The notes: generated by a model not told the origin, from the sequence alone. Shown: positions 11,312 to 23,101, counted from the stretch's first letter. The stretch: 64,000 nucleotides of DNA from Galeruca laticollis (GCA_963921935.1 OY998176.1:137838299-137902298), one strand, 5' to 3'. Translations and numbers: made by a program.

Positions 11312-12623
11312 TTACGTCGCGTTGTTGTTTCCGGCATTTTCCCGAAAATTTGTCGTTTTTTCTTCGCAGTCATTTTGAAAATTTTCTGCATACGGTTCTG
11401 TTGTTTCGCAAAACTGAATTTCTTGATGGTAATAATCGTAAGCTGTTTCATCTTCAAATTCGTTGGTATCATAACCATATGATTCGTTAGCATATTCAAT
11501 GTTAAATAATTCTTCAGATGTGAATCTTGGGGGATTTTGCTGTTGTTGAGATCTCCAGTTTCGGTTCTGAGTCGTAGCTCTAGTGCTAATGCTCATCGGT
11601 GTTGGTTTATGTGGCTGATATATTCCAGGTTTATTACGCCAGGTGTTCTGTTGTTGAGGCCTACTGAACTATTGAAACCTTGACGGTCCAGGGAATACTT
11701 TCTGGCCTTGTGGAATGAAATTGTTTTGTTGCGCCGGTGGACTAAATCCAGACTGTTGAGGTTGTGGTTGCCATTGCGGTCGGGGATGTAGTGGTTGCCA
11801 TTGTGGTCTGAAAGTTGATGGTTGTCATTGTGGTCTAAACGTTGATGGTTGCCATTGTGCAGATATAAGAGGAGCTGGTGATTTATGTTGTTGGTTCGCG
11901 CTGATATGCCTGCTGGTTGTTTGGGTGAGTGTTTACTGCTTTCGTGAGATACCTTATATTGTTTTCTCCCTGGATGTACTGCATTGCCGTAGATAGATTG
12001 CTTGGTCTCATTGCTCTGATGGTGGAAACTAAGGGTTCTCGAAGTCCTGCTAGGAAAGTTGTTAGGGCTTGTTTCTGGAAAAAGCTCTTCTTACTTGCCT
12101 TTATGTTTATATCGCCGTTGTGAAGTTCTATGTAGTTAGATATTGTATTTAGCAGACCCATCACTTTCTCGTAATACTGCTGTGGAGATTCATTGGGTCC
12201 TTGACGTAAATTTACTAAGTCTCTTGTGAGAGAATTCTCATTACGTTGGTCGGCGAAGTTTTGGATCAAAGTTTCTTTGGTATGTTCCCAATCTGTACAT
12301 CCGTAGACTGAGATGACTTCTTTAGCTCTTCCTGTCAGTTTACTTAGGATTCCTTGGAATAGGAGGTGGATTTGAAAACTTTGGATGTTGTTATTGTCCC
12401 AGAAATGGCTCAAGAGTAGAGTAGCGGTAATAATCGAGTTGTACAGCTCGTTGGGATTTCCATCGTATGGGGATAGGATGTCTAGATGTTTTGGATTAAA
12501 TTCAGGCATGATGTTAATTTGAGGTGGGGTAATTATGAGTCTAGGTGTGTTTTAATTTAGGATTGATGGACGTACTACTGATTGAGAGGTATGAGGAGTG
12601 TTTGCTTGAGGTTTTTCTGACAT
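11312..12623 (-). pseudogene. Gypsy gag
   Basis: Gag starts at ATG 12623-12621 (MSEKPQANTPH) and runs in frame through a TAA at 12554-12552 (probably a mutated CAA) into the 208-codon block 12509-11883, which holds the helical capsid region (LTGRAKEVIS, WEHTKETLIQNF, SPQQYYEKVMG). A frameshift near 11883 leads into a Gln/Pro-rich region with further stops, then the C-terminal 94 codons at 11596-11312. No CCHC zinc knuckle is present, as is usual for 17.6/297-type Gag. The Gln/Trp/Pro region is built of a decapeptide-like repeat. Confidence 0.88.
11765..11868 (-). repeat. imperfect 27-30-bp tandem repeat inside gag
   Basis: On the plus strand GGTTG(C/T)CATTG(C/T)GGTC recurs about every 27-33 bp, giving a Gag segment with repeated QWQP...RPQ units. 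One unit has TGG changed to TGA (stop). It probably encodes a low-complexity linker. Confidence 0.7.
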
Positions 12624-12936
12624 ATAGGTAATAAAAAGGAAAAATTATAGATGCTTACAGGCTAACGATGATGCTGAGGTGCATTCCGGTTACTAGTGTC
12701 GTTTTCTTCTCTTTTCTTTACTTCTATAACTTTTGGATGAACTTCACTTGGTTTTCCAATGGTTTTTCTTTTTAACTTAAATCGACTTTTTTTCTTTCTT
12801 CTAATAATTATGGATAACTTCACTTACTTTTATTTTTCTTCTGGCACTTTTGGACGAACTTCAACGTTTTCCAAAGGTTTTTGAAGTGGATAAACGTTAA
12901 AAAACGAAGAGGATCGCGAAGGGGTCTTCCACTATA
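12624..12936 (-). other. Gypsy 5' leader
   Basis: Non-coding stretch between the primer site and the gag ATG, with pyrimidine-rich and CTTTTC-rich runs on the plus strand. No further motif recognised. Confidence 0.6.
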
Positions 12937-12951
12937 CTACTGATTGCGCCA
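12937..12951 (-). promoter_or_regulatory. primer binding site of the Gypsy element
   Basis: Minus strand reads TGGCGCAATCAGTAG directly after the 5' LTR (overlapping its last T). The same class of site (TGGCGCAGTCGGTAG-like, tRNA-Ser) is known from 17.6 and 297. Confidence 0.82.
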
Positions 12952-13001
12952 ATTAAGGGTTACTGCCCAAAAAGTCACTATTTAAAAAGATACTTTATTG
13001 A

Positions 13002-13375
13002 AATTGACTGTCTCGACCCTTACTTCGTGGAATATGCTCATATTAGTGTTTTTAAATGAAACTCACGGTCTCTAGTTAATTCCTCAATATAATACAAGTT
13101 ATTGAAAATTCTAAAAAATTGACAATTGTTTCGATAAATCAATATCATCGTCAGAATGACAGAAGTTACATTTCATTTTATGCCTACCTGATGTTTAGTA
13201 GTTATTTTTGGCTAGACCAAGAAGTAACCTAACTTGTGATTGGCTTAATATATGTTTATAGAAAAAAGAAGAAGATGTGATATTACAAATATTGAAGCTT
13301 AGATATTATTAGCCCTATGGTGATATCCTGGATATCATTTTTCCAATTAAGATCAGTATAACTGTGCAATGATAT
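13002..13375 (-). mobile_element. 374-bp HHR-bearing non-autonomous element, copy B
   Basis: A clean insertion in the Gypsy LTR flanked by the 14-bp direct repeat AGATACTTTATTGA (12988-13001 and 13376-13389), which is single in the other LTR. A 14-bp duplication points to target-primed reverse transcription (LINE/SINE/Penelope-like) rather than a cut-and-paste transposon, and there are no terminal inverted repeats. No ORF, no A/B boxes, no poly-A tail. It carries a hammerhead core. Copy A at 1-343 is homologous in inverted orientation. Family not recognised. Confidence 0.88.
13105..13170 (-). ncRNA. hammerhead ribozyme motif (type I), copy B
   Basis: Minus strand: CTGACGA at 13154-13148, stem II GATA/TATC, then GAAA, palindromic helix III ACAATTGT and H17 = C at 13121, with the predicted cut between 13121 and 13120. 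Helix I pairs AUU/AAU and UUCU/AGAA around an internal loop. Stem II differs from copy A in length and loop but remains paired, which argues for constraint rather than chance. Confidence 0.72.
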
Positions 13376-13439
13376 AGATACTTTATTGACAATACAACTA
13401 CACAATTTAAACACAAAATACACTATATTCAATACATTC

Positions 13440-14388
13440 AATTAATCGAACTTATATACTAAAATAAATGCAGCTATAGACTAAAAATATGCAATTCTGC
13501 AGAATCATCATTTGTTGTACAAACATGGATCAGCGGTCGTGAGTTATACCGGAAGCTCGAAGGTTAATACCATGCATGAACCATGGGTCAGCGAACTGTA
13601 ACTCGCTCAACGTCACTACACCGAGACTAGTCACCAAGACAGGTTAACAAATCTTACATTGTTTGTCAAAGTCAAAGTGTCAAATATAATAATTGCTAAA
13701 AATATGGTTATGATCCGACAACAGTGAGTAGGATTATTCTAATTTTTTAGGGTTTTATTTCTAATAAACTAAATTGAAGTAGATTTACATTTAGAATGTC
13801 ATCACTAGATATATTTCATCATAGTTGTCTTGCAAAAAATTGTAATAGTGAATATTTGCGACCACTTCGCAATTTCGAATTCAAGAACAAAATATTTTTC
13901 AATTAATCGAACTTATATACTAAAATAAATGCAGCTATAGACTAAAAATATGCAATTCTGCAGAATCATCATTTGTTGTACAAACATGGATCAGCGGTCG
14001 TGAGTTATACCGGAAGCTCGAAGGTTAATACCATGCATGAACCATGGGTCAGCGAAACCATGCATGAACCATGGGTCAGCGAACTGTAACTCGCTCGACG
14101 TCACTACACCGAGACTAGTCACCAAGACAGGTTAACAAATCTTACATTGTTTGTCAAAGTCAAAGTGTCAAATATAATAATTGCTAAAAATATGGTTATG
14201 ATCCGACAACAGTGAGTAGGATTATTCTAATTTTTTAGGGTTATATTTCTAATAAAGTAAATTGAAGTAGATTTACATTTAGAATGTCATCACTAGATAT
14301 ATTTCATCATAGTTGTCTTGCAAAAAATTGTAATAGTGAATATTTGCGACCACTTCGCAATTTCGAATTCAAGAACAAAATATTTTTC
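13440..14388. repeat. tandem duplication of LTR end plus flanking DNA
   Basis: Unit 1 is 13440-13900 (461 bp) and unit 2 is 13901-14388 (488 bp). Each begins with the last 164-191 bp of the Gypsy LTR (AATTAATCGAAC...) and continues through CGCTC(A/G)ACGTCAC... into flanking sequence ending ATATTTTTC. Unit 2 is longer by exactly one 27-bp internal repeat, ACCATGCATGAACC... (about 14030-14083). The junctions share TTCAA, suggesting microhomology-mediated duplication. It must postdate the Gypsy insertion. Confidence 0.93.
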
Positions 14389-16127
14389 AAAGCTGTGTTT
14401 CAACAGGAGGGGAGGACAGTGTTCCGTCTCTCTCGATTATGTGGTATTATAATATAACTGTATTCCTTGTTACTCTTAGAGATTTGTGTCTATACCAAAG
14501 ATATATTTTCCCCGATACTGCTATAAACTTGAATGTCCAGAATGTATATAGAACCAAACCTTAGATATTTTGAAATTAGACACAACGAACATTTACGAGC
14601 ATACATATTAAAACAACCAGAGAGTTCCCATTAAGCAACACATATGCTTGACACCAAACATTCAATAACACCTAACACAGAACTAGTTGTAGTACATATT
14701 TGTGATTAGAATCAAGAACTAGATTTCCTTGAAGAATTAAACATCAGAAGACACTTAAGAGATCCACAATATGATGTGCTTAATGAACAGATAAATCTAG
14801 GGAGTTATCCACTATCAAGCTATCTTCTTAAATAAAATAATTATAGAGATTATCAGATAATAATTTTCCTTGGTATACTTGGTATACCTCCAGAAAAAAG
14901 GTATCTCTCCAGAAAAGGTATCCCATAAGAAATAGTTTAAAAGTACAGATAACATTGAATAACTGAAATAGGAGCAATAAGAAAGATTAGATTATGAAAC
15001 TATTAACTGATAGAAATAGCTGTATGTCCAAACTAGAATATTATCAATACCAGGTGTGTTGTTAAAATAAAATGAAAATAATAACCGAAATCAAATTGAA
15101 GATTTACGCCAAAAGTTACTACTCAATATACTGAAATATTGCCTCTGTGGCTTCAAAAAAACTATATTTACATATCCAACCAGAAAATGATTCTTTCTCA
15201 TTGTTCTACCAATTGAGTTAGACTTCTACTTGAAAAACATGAGTAAATATTATGTGAATAATAGACATTCCAAATATAAATAATAACTAAGTAATTACCA
15301 TGTTACTCCAATACATAGAGATATAAAACAGAGTGATACCTGTCAACTATTTGATTAAGAACATTGCAAATACAAGTGTCAATATCCTAAATGTAATATG
15401 ATGCATACTGCCAATCACTCGATCAAACTATATTAAATACTACTTGACCACTGTTACGTTTTTTTTATGGAATAATCTCATGTGAAGAATATCATATATA
15501 CAATTATAAGTTGAACACAACTAGGTAATAGCCATAAAAAAAACGTACATAGTCTTAGGTTCAAAACAACTATTTCATTTAAAAAATACCTCTAAACCGT
15601 ACAAAAAATATTTACTAATTTACAACCAATTCAAAGATAATAATAGTTAGGAATTTAAAACTACCCAAAATCCTTTTCGAGACTAGATAATCGAGGGCTT
15701 CAAAATTACTGGAAATTCCAACAATCGTCACTTCCGTACAAAGTAAATATAGAAAAGATTCTAAATTCAAAAGACGCTCGCATTCCAGTTGAAAATGTAT
15801 CCAAAGGAGTCAAGTAGCGTGGTTTTCAAAATCGGCCAATATCTACAAAATCTTGCAAAAGCCTCAAAAATACAACCACCAACAGCTGCTTGGATACATT
15901 GAGTCGGTTTTTATAATATCCCCAACTGGGATGATTTCACCATAAATAAGTTAAAAACCGTTGCACATACTGGCAATCATTTAGTCGTCTTGAAACGCAG
16001 TTCAAAAAGAAAGTAAAAGTGACGCTAACACTTCCTGGAACCTCAAGTTCTCCCTACAACGCAGATTCGAGTAAATTTTCTAACAAATAGAAATACAGCT
16101 AACATGAATTCGCCTTAAATACGCCAA
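14389..16127. other. non-coding, nothing recognised
   Basis: AT-rich, stop-dense in all frames. A local repetition of GGTAT(A/C) with CCAGAAAA occurs around 14872-14930. No genes or element ends seen. Confidence 0.5.
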
Positions 16128-16150
16128 ATGGTAACAATAAAAAAGCACAT

Positions 16151-16400
16151 GTCAAGCCATTCCGAACAACGGAGCATCAACAACTGTCTAGCACTTGAAA
16201 AATCACAGAGCATTGCTCAAGCTAATCCAACCATCATGGGAGCGACAAATTCAAGTTGTCTAGAACAGGATAGGGGTCAAGCCATTTCGAAAAACGGAGC
16301 ATCAACAATTGTCTAGGACTTGGAAAGTCACAGATCATAGCTCAAGATATTCCAACCATCATGGGAGCGACAAATTCAAGTTGTCTAGAAGAGGATAGGG
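16151..16400. repeat. 125-bp tandem duplication
   Basis: 16151-16275 and 16276-16400 are direct copies, both beginning GTCAAGCCAT and ending GAGGATAGGG/CAGGATAGGG, with a handful of differences. A short ORF runs across it (16128-16316) but only because both copies share the open frame. No known domain. Confidence 0.85.
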
Positions 16401-16712
16401 GCAATGTAGACCATGCCATCTATAGAGCCTGTCGAGTAAGTAAAATCGGTAGATTTCGAAAAATCGCAAAGAATTAACGAAAACTGTAACGTCGTTGGTA
16501 ATCAAATTTGATTGATTTTTATAACTGGGTATGCTCGTCCAATCATTTTCGTTTATCCTGTGTTTCGGGTTATCTGTTATCGTTTCTTAGTTCAAGTGTT
16601 GAGGTTATTATGTGGATTCGATATTTCGGTGTTTTTTTAATTGTTATAATGTAATATTCATTTGTTGTTTCGTTGCTTTATTATTATTTTATTGTAATTA
16701 ATTGCAAAGACA

Positions 16713-17838
16713 ATGTCAAAGTGTATTGTGAAGGAGTGTAATAAGTGGTGTACTCGGTAAGCCCTATTAAAAAAGTTAGAGCGTTTTTTCTTTCTAAATT
16801 AACAACCATTTTCTTAATTTTTATAAAATACCATCTTTTTACTAATTCAATCGAAAACTTTAGAGAACATATTTATTTTTTACATTAGCTAAACTAAAAA
16901 TTGATGCATTACTAAAGTAAATATTTATTTATACAGTTTTGTCTCTCTAACCCAGGAAGATCTAAGTTTAATATGGCTGGAACGCAGTGTTAATAAATCA
17001 TTAAATTTGTCGACGAGGAAACAATGGAGGATATGTCCCCTTCATTTTCAAAAACAGTGTTTCTTTAGATTGGAGAAAGACTAAGGGAAGTTATTAAGAA
17101 AGCTTGATTTGCCTTCCCATATGAGAGGAAATTAACAAAAAATGATGGTAAGTTTCATTGTATTCAATATAGCATGCTATAATTATGGACATTTCAAAAT
17201 GTAGGTATTGAAAAAATAATAATCTGGGTTTCTATGTTATTGTCACATTCACCACATGTGAAAGATATTCCCTCCACCAGCTATGGGATAGAAGGTATTG
17301 AGTCCTTGCCGGTATTCATATATAGCCCATGGTATGACAATCTATGGGAAATGAAAGTTAGTAATAACTTTTGTTGAGCCATTACGTCTAAGTATTTGGT
17401 CTAGCGGTAACCAAAAATCCAAGATATCCAATAAACACAAAAAATAAAAAAAACCATATATCAAAAAATAGTTCAGAAATCCATAAAATATTTAAAAAGC
17501 AAAAAAAAATCGAAAACTCCAAAATAAATCAAAAACTTCACTAAAAGGAATTCAATAGAACCAAAAAAAATATACATTCAAATTTTTTTTGATATTTTTT
17601 TGCCTTAGTACAAGAACATGTGTAAACTTATTATTTCAATAGTAAGCGCATTTTTTTTCTTTTATTGATTTAAATTTTCAAAGATATTTGTGTGTTTACT
17701 TATTAACTGTTGCTATTTTTTGTGTTCACTTGTAGATGCTCAATCACAAACGAGAAAGGACTTCCACAAAACGGTGGAATTTTTAAGAGCCCTTATGAAA
17801 CATTTTGACAATCATAGACAGTCAGGAGCTACAGAGTA
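16713..17838 (+). pseudogene. THAP-domain protein, spliced, broken
   Basis: Exon 1 (16713-16756) encodes MSKCIVKECNKWCTR, the start of a THAP zinc finger (C-x4-C). It ends in a splice donor GGTAAGC. After an intron of about 180 bp with acceptor ATACAG, exon 2 (16937-17147) continues in phase with a Trp-containing helix and RICPLHFQKQCFF, the C-x2-H half of the finger. So the full C2CH signature of a DNA-binding THAP domain is present. An in-frame TAA at 17082-17084 follows the domain, then a donor-like TGGTAAGT. A possible third exon (17736-17838) has a good acceptor but its phase does not match, so it is doubtful. The transposon TIRs on both sides suggest a transposase fragment; a host THAP gene is the alternative. 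Confidence 0.62.
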
Positions 17839-18384
17839 ACTTAAACTGCCTTATGCGATGGTTTCATAAGGATCGAATGCTTTTAAATGTAGAAATATAT
17901 AAATATGCAATATACTAGCTTTAAGCTTGCGATATAGACCTATGTAATACTTCCAGTAAATAGAGATGTGTTTTAAGTGGAAATGAAATGTTGGATAGAT
18001 TATTTCAAATTTTGTACTGTCACAAGTGCTATTTAGCACTCTTATATGTAATTACTTGCCACCGTGTAGTTACAGAGCTTAGCACAACTTTTGATTTCAA
18101 GATATTTCAAATACTTTTGTTCTAACAGTCACAGTAATTATGCTCAAATATTTTCTTCCGCCGAACGTTGCCAAAATTAGTAGTGAACTACTCATTGCTA
18201 ACACTTTTCACTAGTCAGCAGTTATTAATTTTTTTATTCATTCATTGTCCAAACAGACTTTTCACAGGTCTAATAACAAGGATGAGAAAAAGCAAATACA
18301 CAGTACAATAGCATATCAACGTTAGAACACTAAGACTAACATCATGAATAACTTACTCTTATGTAATACCTATATTTACAGTGC

Positions 18385-19290
18385 CTATGATATTATGTGG
18401 TTCAATACCAAGCTACGAAAGGTGCTAAATGAATAATTAAATTCAAATTCAATGAAGCTATTAAAATAATTTGCCAGTTGACACATGGCTACGACAGGGG
18501 ACTTTGAAGAAGATACGGTCGAAATATTGAACATTGTACAGTTACGCGTTCTTATGGGTGGAACATTAAACCCCACTAAAGATAAAATCTGAGGTGCGTT
18601 AACTTTGTTGGTAATAATTTTGTGTAGAAATATTAGAATAGGTAACTTGCTCCTATCCTCCAAGGATAGGATTCTAAACTCAGATCGAAGATGAAAACTC
18701 CTAACTGTACTATAATCAGGGTAAACACCAAACTCTTTATAATAAAGATACCTCAAAAATTTAATTTGTATCTTTTCTAAGAGATACAATGTAGTCTGAT
18801 ACTTTGTAAACCAAATCTGACTTGCATATTCTAATTTGCGTCTAACTAAACTGAAGTAAAGAATTTTAATGGCCTCAATGTTGGTAAAATTTGAAGTTTG
18901 TCTGATTGTGTATCCCAATAACGAATTACCGGAGTTAGCTACATTCATTATATGCCCCGCAAATAAGAATGTATCATTGTAAATAACTCCTAAATCTTTT
19001 ACTTCATATTTACGTTTTAATGACTCATCATTAATTCTATAGTCAAAAATCACCGGATCTTTTAAACGTGTGATTGTTAAAGTGAAACATTTATTTGCAT
19101 TGAAATATAACTTATTAAGCACACTCCTCTCATACACCCTATCTAAATATTTCTGTACTAATACACAATCCCCAACATTACTGACACGTTTCAATATTTT
19201 AGAGTCATCTCAGAGTTTTTTATAACGGAGGGTAAATCATTAAGGAAAAAAATACTCCAGTAGTTTGTCCAGCTCTGTGGATATAAACTT
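18385..19290 (-). pseudogene. 5'-truncated LINE, RT C-terminal part
   Basis: The 269-codon ORF at 19194-18385 contains the post-catalytic RT blocks of Jockey/CR1-like LINEs: KDLGVIYNDTFLFAGHI, then YFSLVRRKLEYASQIW, then LEKIQIKFLRYLYYKEF, and a C-terminal tail ending NHIIS. Upstream, after a stop-containing stretch, FLNDLPSVI (about 19235-19210) is the block that precedes YADD; the YADD region itself appears deleted. It lies inside the THAP-bearing transposon, so it inserted later. The single long open frame suggests moderate age. Confidence 0.88.
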
Positions 19291-19513
19291 ATCATAAATA
19301 ATTTTCTACTTTTATCTTGATTTAACATCATTTAAAAATCTGATGAGACTCCAATCTAGAATGTATGTTACTCAAATTATATTTTAATAATTGCATTGTT
19401 TTCGCATTATAGTTTATTTACTGTCATTCTGTTTGTTAAGAAAAGTACCTTGTGGAAGAAATTATTTGTTTTGTATTTTTGTACCAAAATAAATAAATTA
19501 TTTATATGATTAT

Positions 19514-19645
19514 TGTTTCCAATTTAACCATTTATGGTCTTTCATTTGATATTTCATTTAATTTAACTAAACATCTAATCATTATTGAGTTAATGGGGTT
19601 ATGTTGAATGAAATGTCAAATGATGGACTATGAATGGTTATTTTG
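19514..19645. repeat. imperfect palindrome / foldback
   Basis: The arm AACCATTTATGGTCTTTCAT (and 14 bp more) near 19524-19557 pairs with ATGGACTATGAATGGTTATT-side sequence near 19610-19643, with several mismatches over about 34 bp. The spacer is about 55 bp. It could be a small MITE; no target duplication identified. Confidence 0.55.
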
Positions 19646-19762
19646 AAATAAAATAATGAGAATACATTAAAATTCAACATTCCGCCAAAACCTAAAATTA
19701 TAGAAATCTTTTTAATATCACTCAATTGCTTCGTCGACAGGCTCTTTAGATGGCGCCACAAT

Positions 19763-20279
19763 CAGTGTCTCATCTATCTGTGGGTTATCTGTTGTCTAGA
19801 ACTCCTAAAATCACAAAACAAATGCTATACAGAGATTTTGATTGCTCGCAATACGGAATGAGAAACGATCGCTTTTATCCAAGAAATAATTGTCATCGAC
19901 CAATTGTCAATTCCAACCTATAGTTAGTTCAATTTGTAAACACAGACAAGAAATAAATGTATATAATAGATTATGCAAATAAATTAAAACAATAAATAGT
20001 ACCCTACTAATTACCCCTGCCGATGTTAACGCACAAAACCAAAATACTCGGAATTATTACACAATTCAGATGGAATTAAATAGTTAACATCCTATGGGTA
20101 AATATCCGTGTCCACGTATTCTGACCGATTCAATAACTCCTGGCGTTTAGTCGATAAAAATGTAGAATCTGGAATATCTAAAATCAAATCTTGTTTACAT
20201 TCCAATAAATTATCCTTTAACGTGTCAAAAAGACTTCTTATATTACCTTTTCCTTAACCGCTGCCAACCCACCTGATTA
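19763..20279. other. non-coding, nothing recognised
   Basis: No ORF or repeat identified. Confidence 0.4.
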
Positions 20280-20810
20280 TACCAAACTTAAAAACAATAA
20301 TTCAAATCTTGAAATCTCCGAGCAAGAAACTTGTAAATATTTGGTTATCATACTAATAAATTGAATGACCATGTAACAAATCTAAAAACTAAACTGCTAC
20401 TCTTTATAAGAAAATTCTATGTACTAGGGAATACATCAATCGTGAGTTGCTGCTAATGATTTCCCGATCATTAGTGGAATATGTAATTAGATAGAAAATT
20501 TTAATATGGGGAGGATTATATAATAATGCACTCCAGCCGTTAAATGCAATTCAAAATTACATATTAATGATAATATATACACAAAATAAAAGGTACTCCA
20601 CTTCACTTCAGTATAACTGTGACAATCTAAATGTTAGATTATTATAATTTCACACATTATATATATATTTTATTATTGTAACCCCAACTTAAAACAAACT
20701 ACAACTCACTACCCGTACACGTCAGAAATATAAAGAAATTAAACAATTTTGGAAATAATGCAAAAAGTTTCTTGGTTGTATGTTATTTTAATTTATACAT
20801 GTCAATTTTG
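20280..20810 (+). pseudogene. LINE RT C-terminal fragment, heavily decayed
   Basis: Frame-shifting translation gives CKYLVI (the KYLGV block, about 20333), NDHVTNLKTKLLLFIRKF, a WGGLYNNALQPLNAIQNYI-like block (about 20508-20560), and a tail with NSLPVHVRNIKK (about 20705-20735). This order is that of the Jockey-group RT thumb and C-terminus. It is on the opposite strand to, and more decayed than, the LINE at 18385-19290. Confidence 0.65.
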
Positions 20811-23060
20811 TAATTATCGTTTCTGCCCTTTCTCTCTTGTCTTATTTCTTGATTTGCATTATGTTTTGTGGTGTTATTGCTGACCTAAATTGCAATTTTA
20901 TAATTTGGGTATTAATAGTTACTATATTAGGTGGATAATGATTAGTTGGTTGAAATATTCAATTAGAATTGTTATGTCAGACAAATATTATCGCCATTTT
21001 TTTTATAATTTTGGCATCTAGGTGCAAAATTTCTGAATGCATTCAAGTTTCTGTAAATTATTATTATTGTGAGTTATCACATAAATTCCAATCAATTAGA
21101 AGTTCAGGTTTTGAAAGGCTCAGACGTTTTATAACACTTTTTCGGTTAAAATCAATGATCGGTAGGTAAATACTGAAAATATATGAGCTGGAAGAAGTAC
21201 ACGTGTATAAATAATCTGCTTTCTTGCTCCCGAACTTCAAAAGTTGAATGATGCTGAAAAGAAGGGATCAGTAACGCCGAATTCTTTCCTCTGGGATAAT
21301 GGTTTTTATTTTGTAGAATTATACCTGAACTCGCTTATAAAAATATATCTATTATTAATATCAGTGGCAGAAGATTTCTTTTCACATTTTGTACTTCTAA
21401 ATTATTTATTACCTAAAATCAAAGAGTATAAAACTTTCCTTCTTGTTTAAATAAATTATTTTGTTGAGATTTTTTCTTCTTAGTCCTTTTATTTTTCTTG
21501 TAGGATTTTCTGGGAGAGTGAAAGTGTGCTGAGCGTGTTCGGAAGTTGATACGGTAACTTCTTTTATTAGTTGTAGTCTGACCTTCTGACTGATTGGTTT
21601 CCATGGATTCTATTTCTTCTTCGTAATTTTGTGGTATTTGTGTTAATTCGTTAATAATTATTTTTTGATTTATGTTTGTGATAGGAGATAATGGGGCTTA
21701 CAGTTTTCGGATCATTGTTTGTTAAATTACAGCAGGTTTCTGCCTACTGTGAGTGCATTCATTTCTTGATTTGAGTGAAGTGGGGACTGTCGTGGTTGGA
21801 AGATATAAGCCTTATATCTCAACTAGTATTTTAGAAATCAAGTTGTATCTTGATATTTTGATTTATGTCAAGTTTATGTTTATGCATATATTTAAAAAAG
21901 GTTTTCAGTTTAGTAGTTTGAAATTTCATTCAAAAAAGAGCTTGTTTAGTTAACCAAACATGGTAGCAGAGCATGGTTATTGAGAAGGGTGTTGAGTTGT
22001 ATTCAAATGAAGGAGGAATGAAGAAAGTTCAAAATGTCAGACGTTATGATATATGGGGTCCTCTGAATAATCCATCCCCAGGTGATTATGACTAATTAAG
22101 AATGTCAAGATGAGAGTATGAAATGCAGTTATGATGTGAGTCAGTATTCGATTGATTTTCAACAGTCAGAGAAGTATATTTGTTTATTTATCCCCCTTCG
22201 CAATAATTTCCTCAGGTCGTAAATTAAAATCCAATGGAATTTTTAAAGACAACTGTATTCTAAAATCTCTGTCGAAAGACCAGTGCGATTTTAATCCACA
22301 AATAACAAATAATTACAATGATTGGAATAGTAATCTTCTCAATTGGCGCACCTAATACACAATGGACAATGACATCTCTTTCAACAAACTCAGATAAACA
22401 AACTTTTTTCTTTACTGCTTGATTAATAGGAATACAATTGAAAGGAATAATGGTCAAAAATATTATATACTGTTAGAACTAAGTTCAAACATACTCCCCC
22501 CCCCATTGGAGCTTCTTAGGTTAGATAAATGAAAATAAAAAAAGTTCAACTATAGTCTGTTTCTTATTGACTGACAGCACGCGAAAAGGTCACAGATGCT
22601 AGTCTGGTAGTGAAGCATAAGCATCACAATTCATCTGAGAAATTTATTTACTATTCAATTTTATACCCGATCTGATATATAAAGGTAATATAAATGTAAA
22701 TTCGGTTAGTTAAAACAACTAACTGACCTTCATACATTTGTAGAGTACATACAGTTAGAACGATAAATTATTTTTGAAATGATCTTGTAACGCAACTATT
22801 CTGACTGTATATTTCATTAATTATCTTGAGAATTTGGAGCAGGTCAATTCTTGGGAGACATATTAACAAACCATTTATCAATTCATTCTCCAGATAATTA
22901 CTTACTGATTTCCGAAATGTTGATAATAACAATTCCAAGAAACATTACAATAGGGTTCAACTAGGGATTGTCTCAATGACTACTCAGGAATTTTGCAGGT
23001 ATATACGGTGAAACTTGGTCTCGCCCAAATTTGTATAATTTGTTTTGCTTAGAGTCGCTT
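20811..23060. other. non-coding, nothing recognised
   Basis: Several short ORFs on both strands lack recognisable motifs. A C-run lies near 22495-22504. No terminal repeats found. Confidence 0.4.
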
Positions 23061-23101
23061 ATGTTCCATAAGTGTCAACTGTGTTGTGAAAGTGTAAGAG
23101 C

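Larger units (their letters stand above)
7255..13603 (-). mobile_element. Gypsy (17.6/297-like, errantivirus-type) provirus, full length but degenerate
   Basis: All structural landmarks are visible. Terminal 265-bp LTRs lie at 7255-7519 and at 12951-13603 (the latter interrupted by a 374-bp insertion plus its 14-bp duplication). LTR ends on the minus strand are AGTTACAG...TTAATT. A 4-bp target duplication CGCT sits at 7251-7254 and 13604-13607. The polypurine tract and a TGGCGCAATCAGTAG primer site are in the right places. Order on the minus strand is gag, protease, RT, RNase H, integrase, env stub. Apart from the nested insertion the element is about 5.96 kb, shorter than the usual 7 kb, because most of env and the integrase C-terminus are missing. 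Confidence 0.95.
12951..13603 (-). repeat. Gypsy 5' LTR interrupted by HHR element
   Basis: Matches the 3' LTR in two blocks, 12951-13001 and 13376-13603, with 13002-13375 inserted. Removing the insertion and one copy of its duplication gives 265 bp, the same as the other LTR. Flanked outside by CGCT. Confidence 0.92.
16417..19762 (+). mobile_element. candidate DNA transposon with 26-bp TIRs and a THAP coding region
   Basis: Left end GCCATCTATAGAGCCTGTCGA (16415-16435) is repeated inverted near 19734-19758 as TCGACAGGCTCTTTAGATGGC, differing at one base over 21 and similar for about 5 bp more. Inside are THAP-domain exons, a nested LINE tail and a palindrome. THAP domains occur at the N-terminus of P-element-type transposases, so a P-like origin is possible, but no RNase H-like transposase core is visible and no clear 8-bp target duplication was found. 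Boundaries are therefore tentative. Confidence 0.45.

Noticed and set aside
16128..16316. ORF across the 125-bp tandem repeat
   Set aside because: Openness is a by-product of the duplication; no homology.
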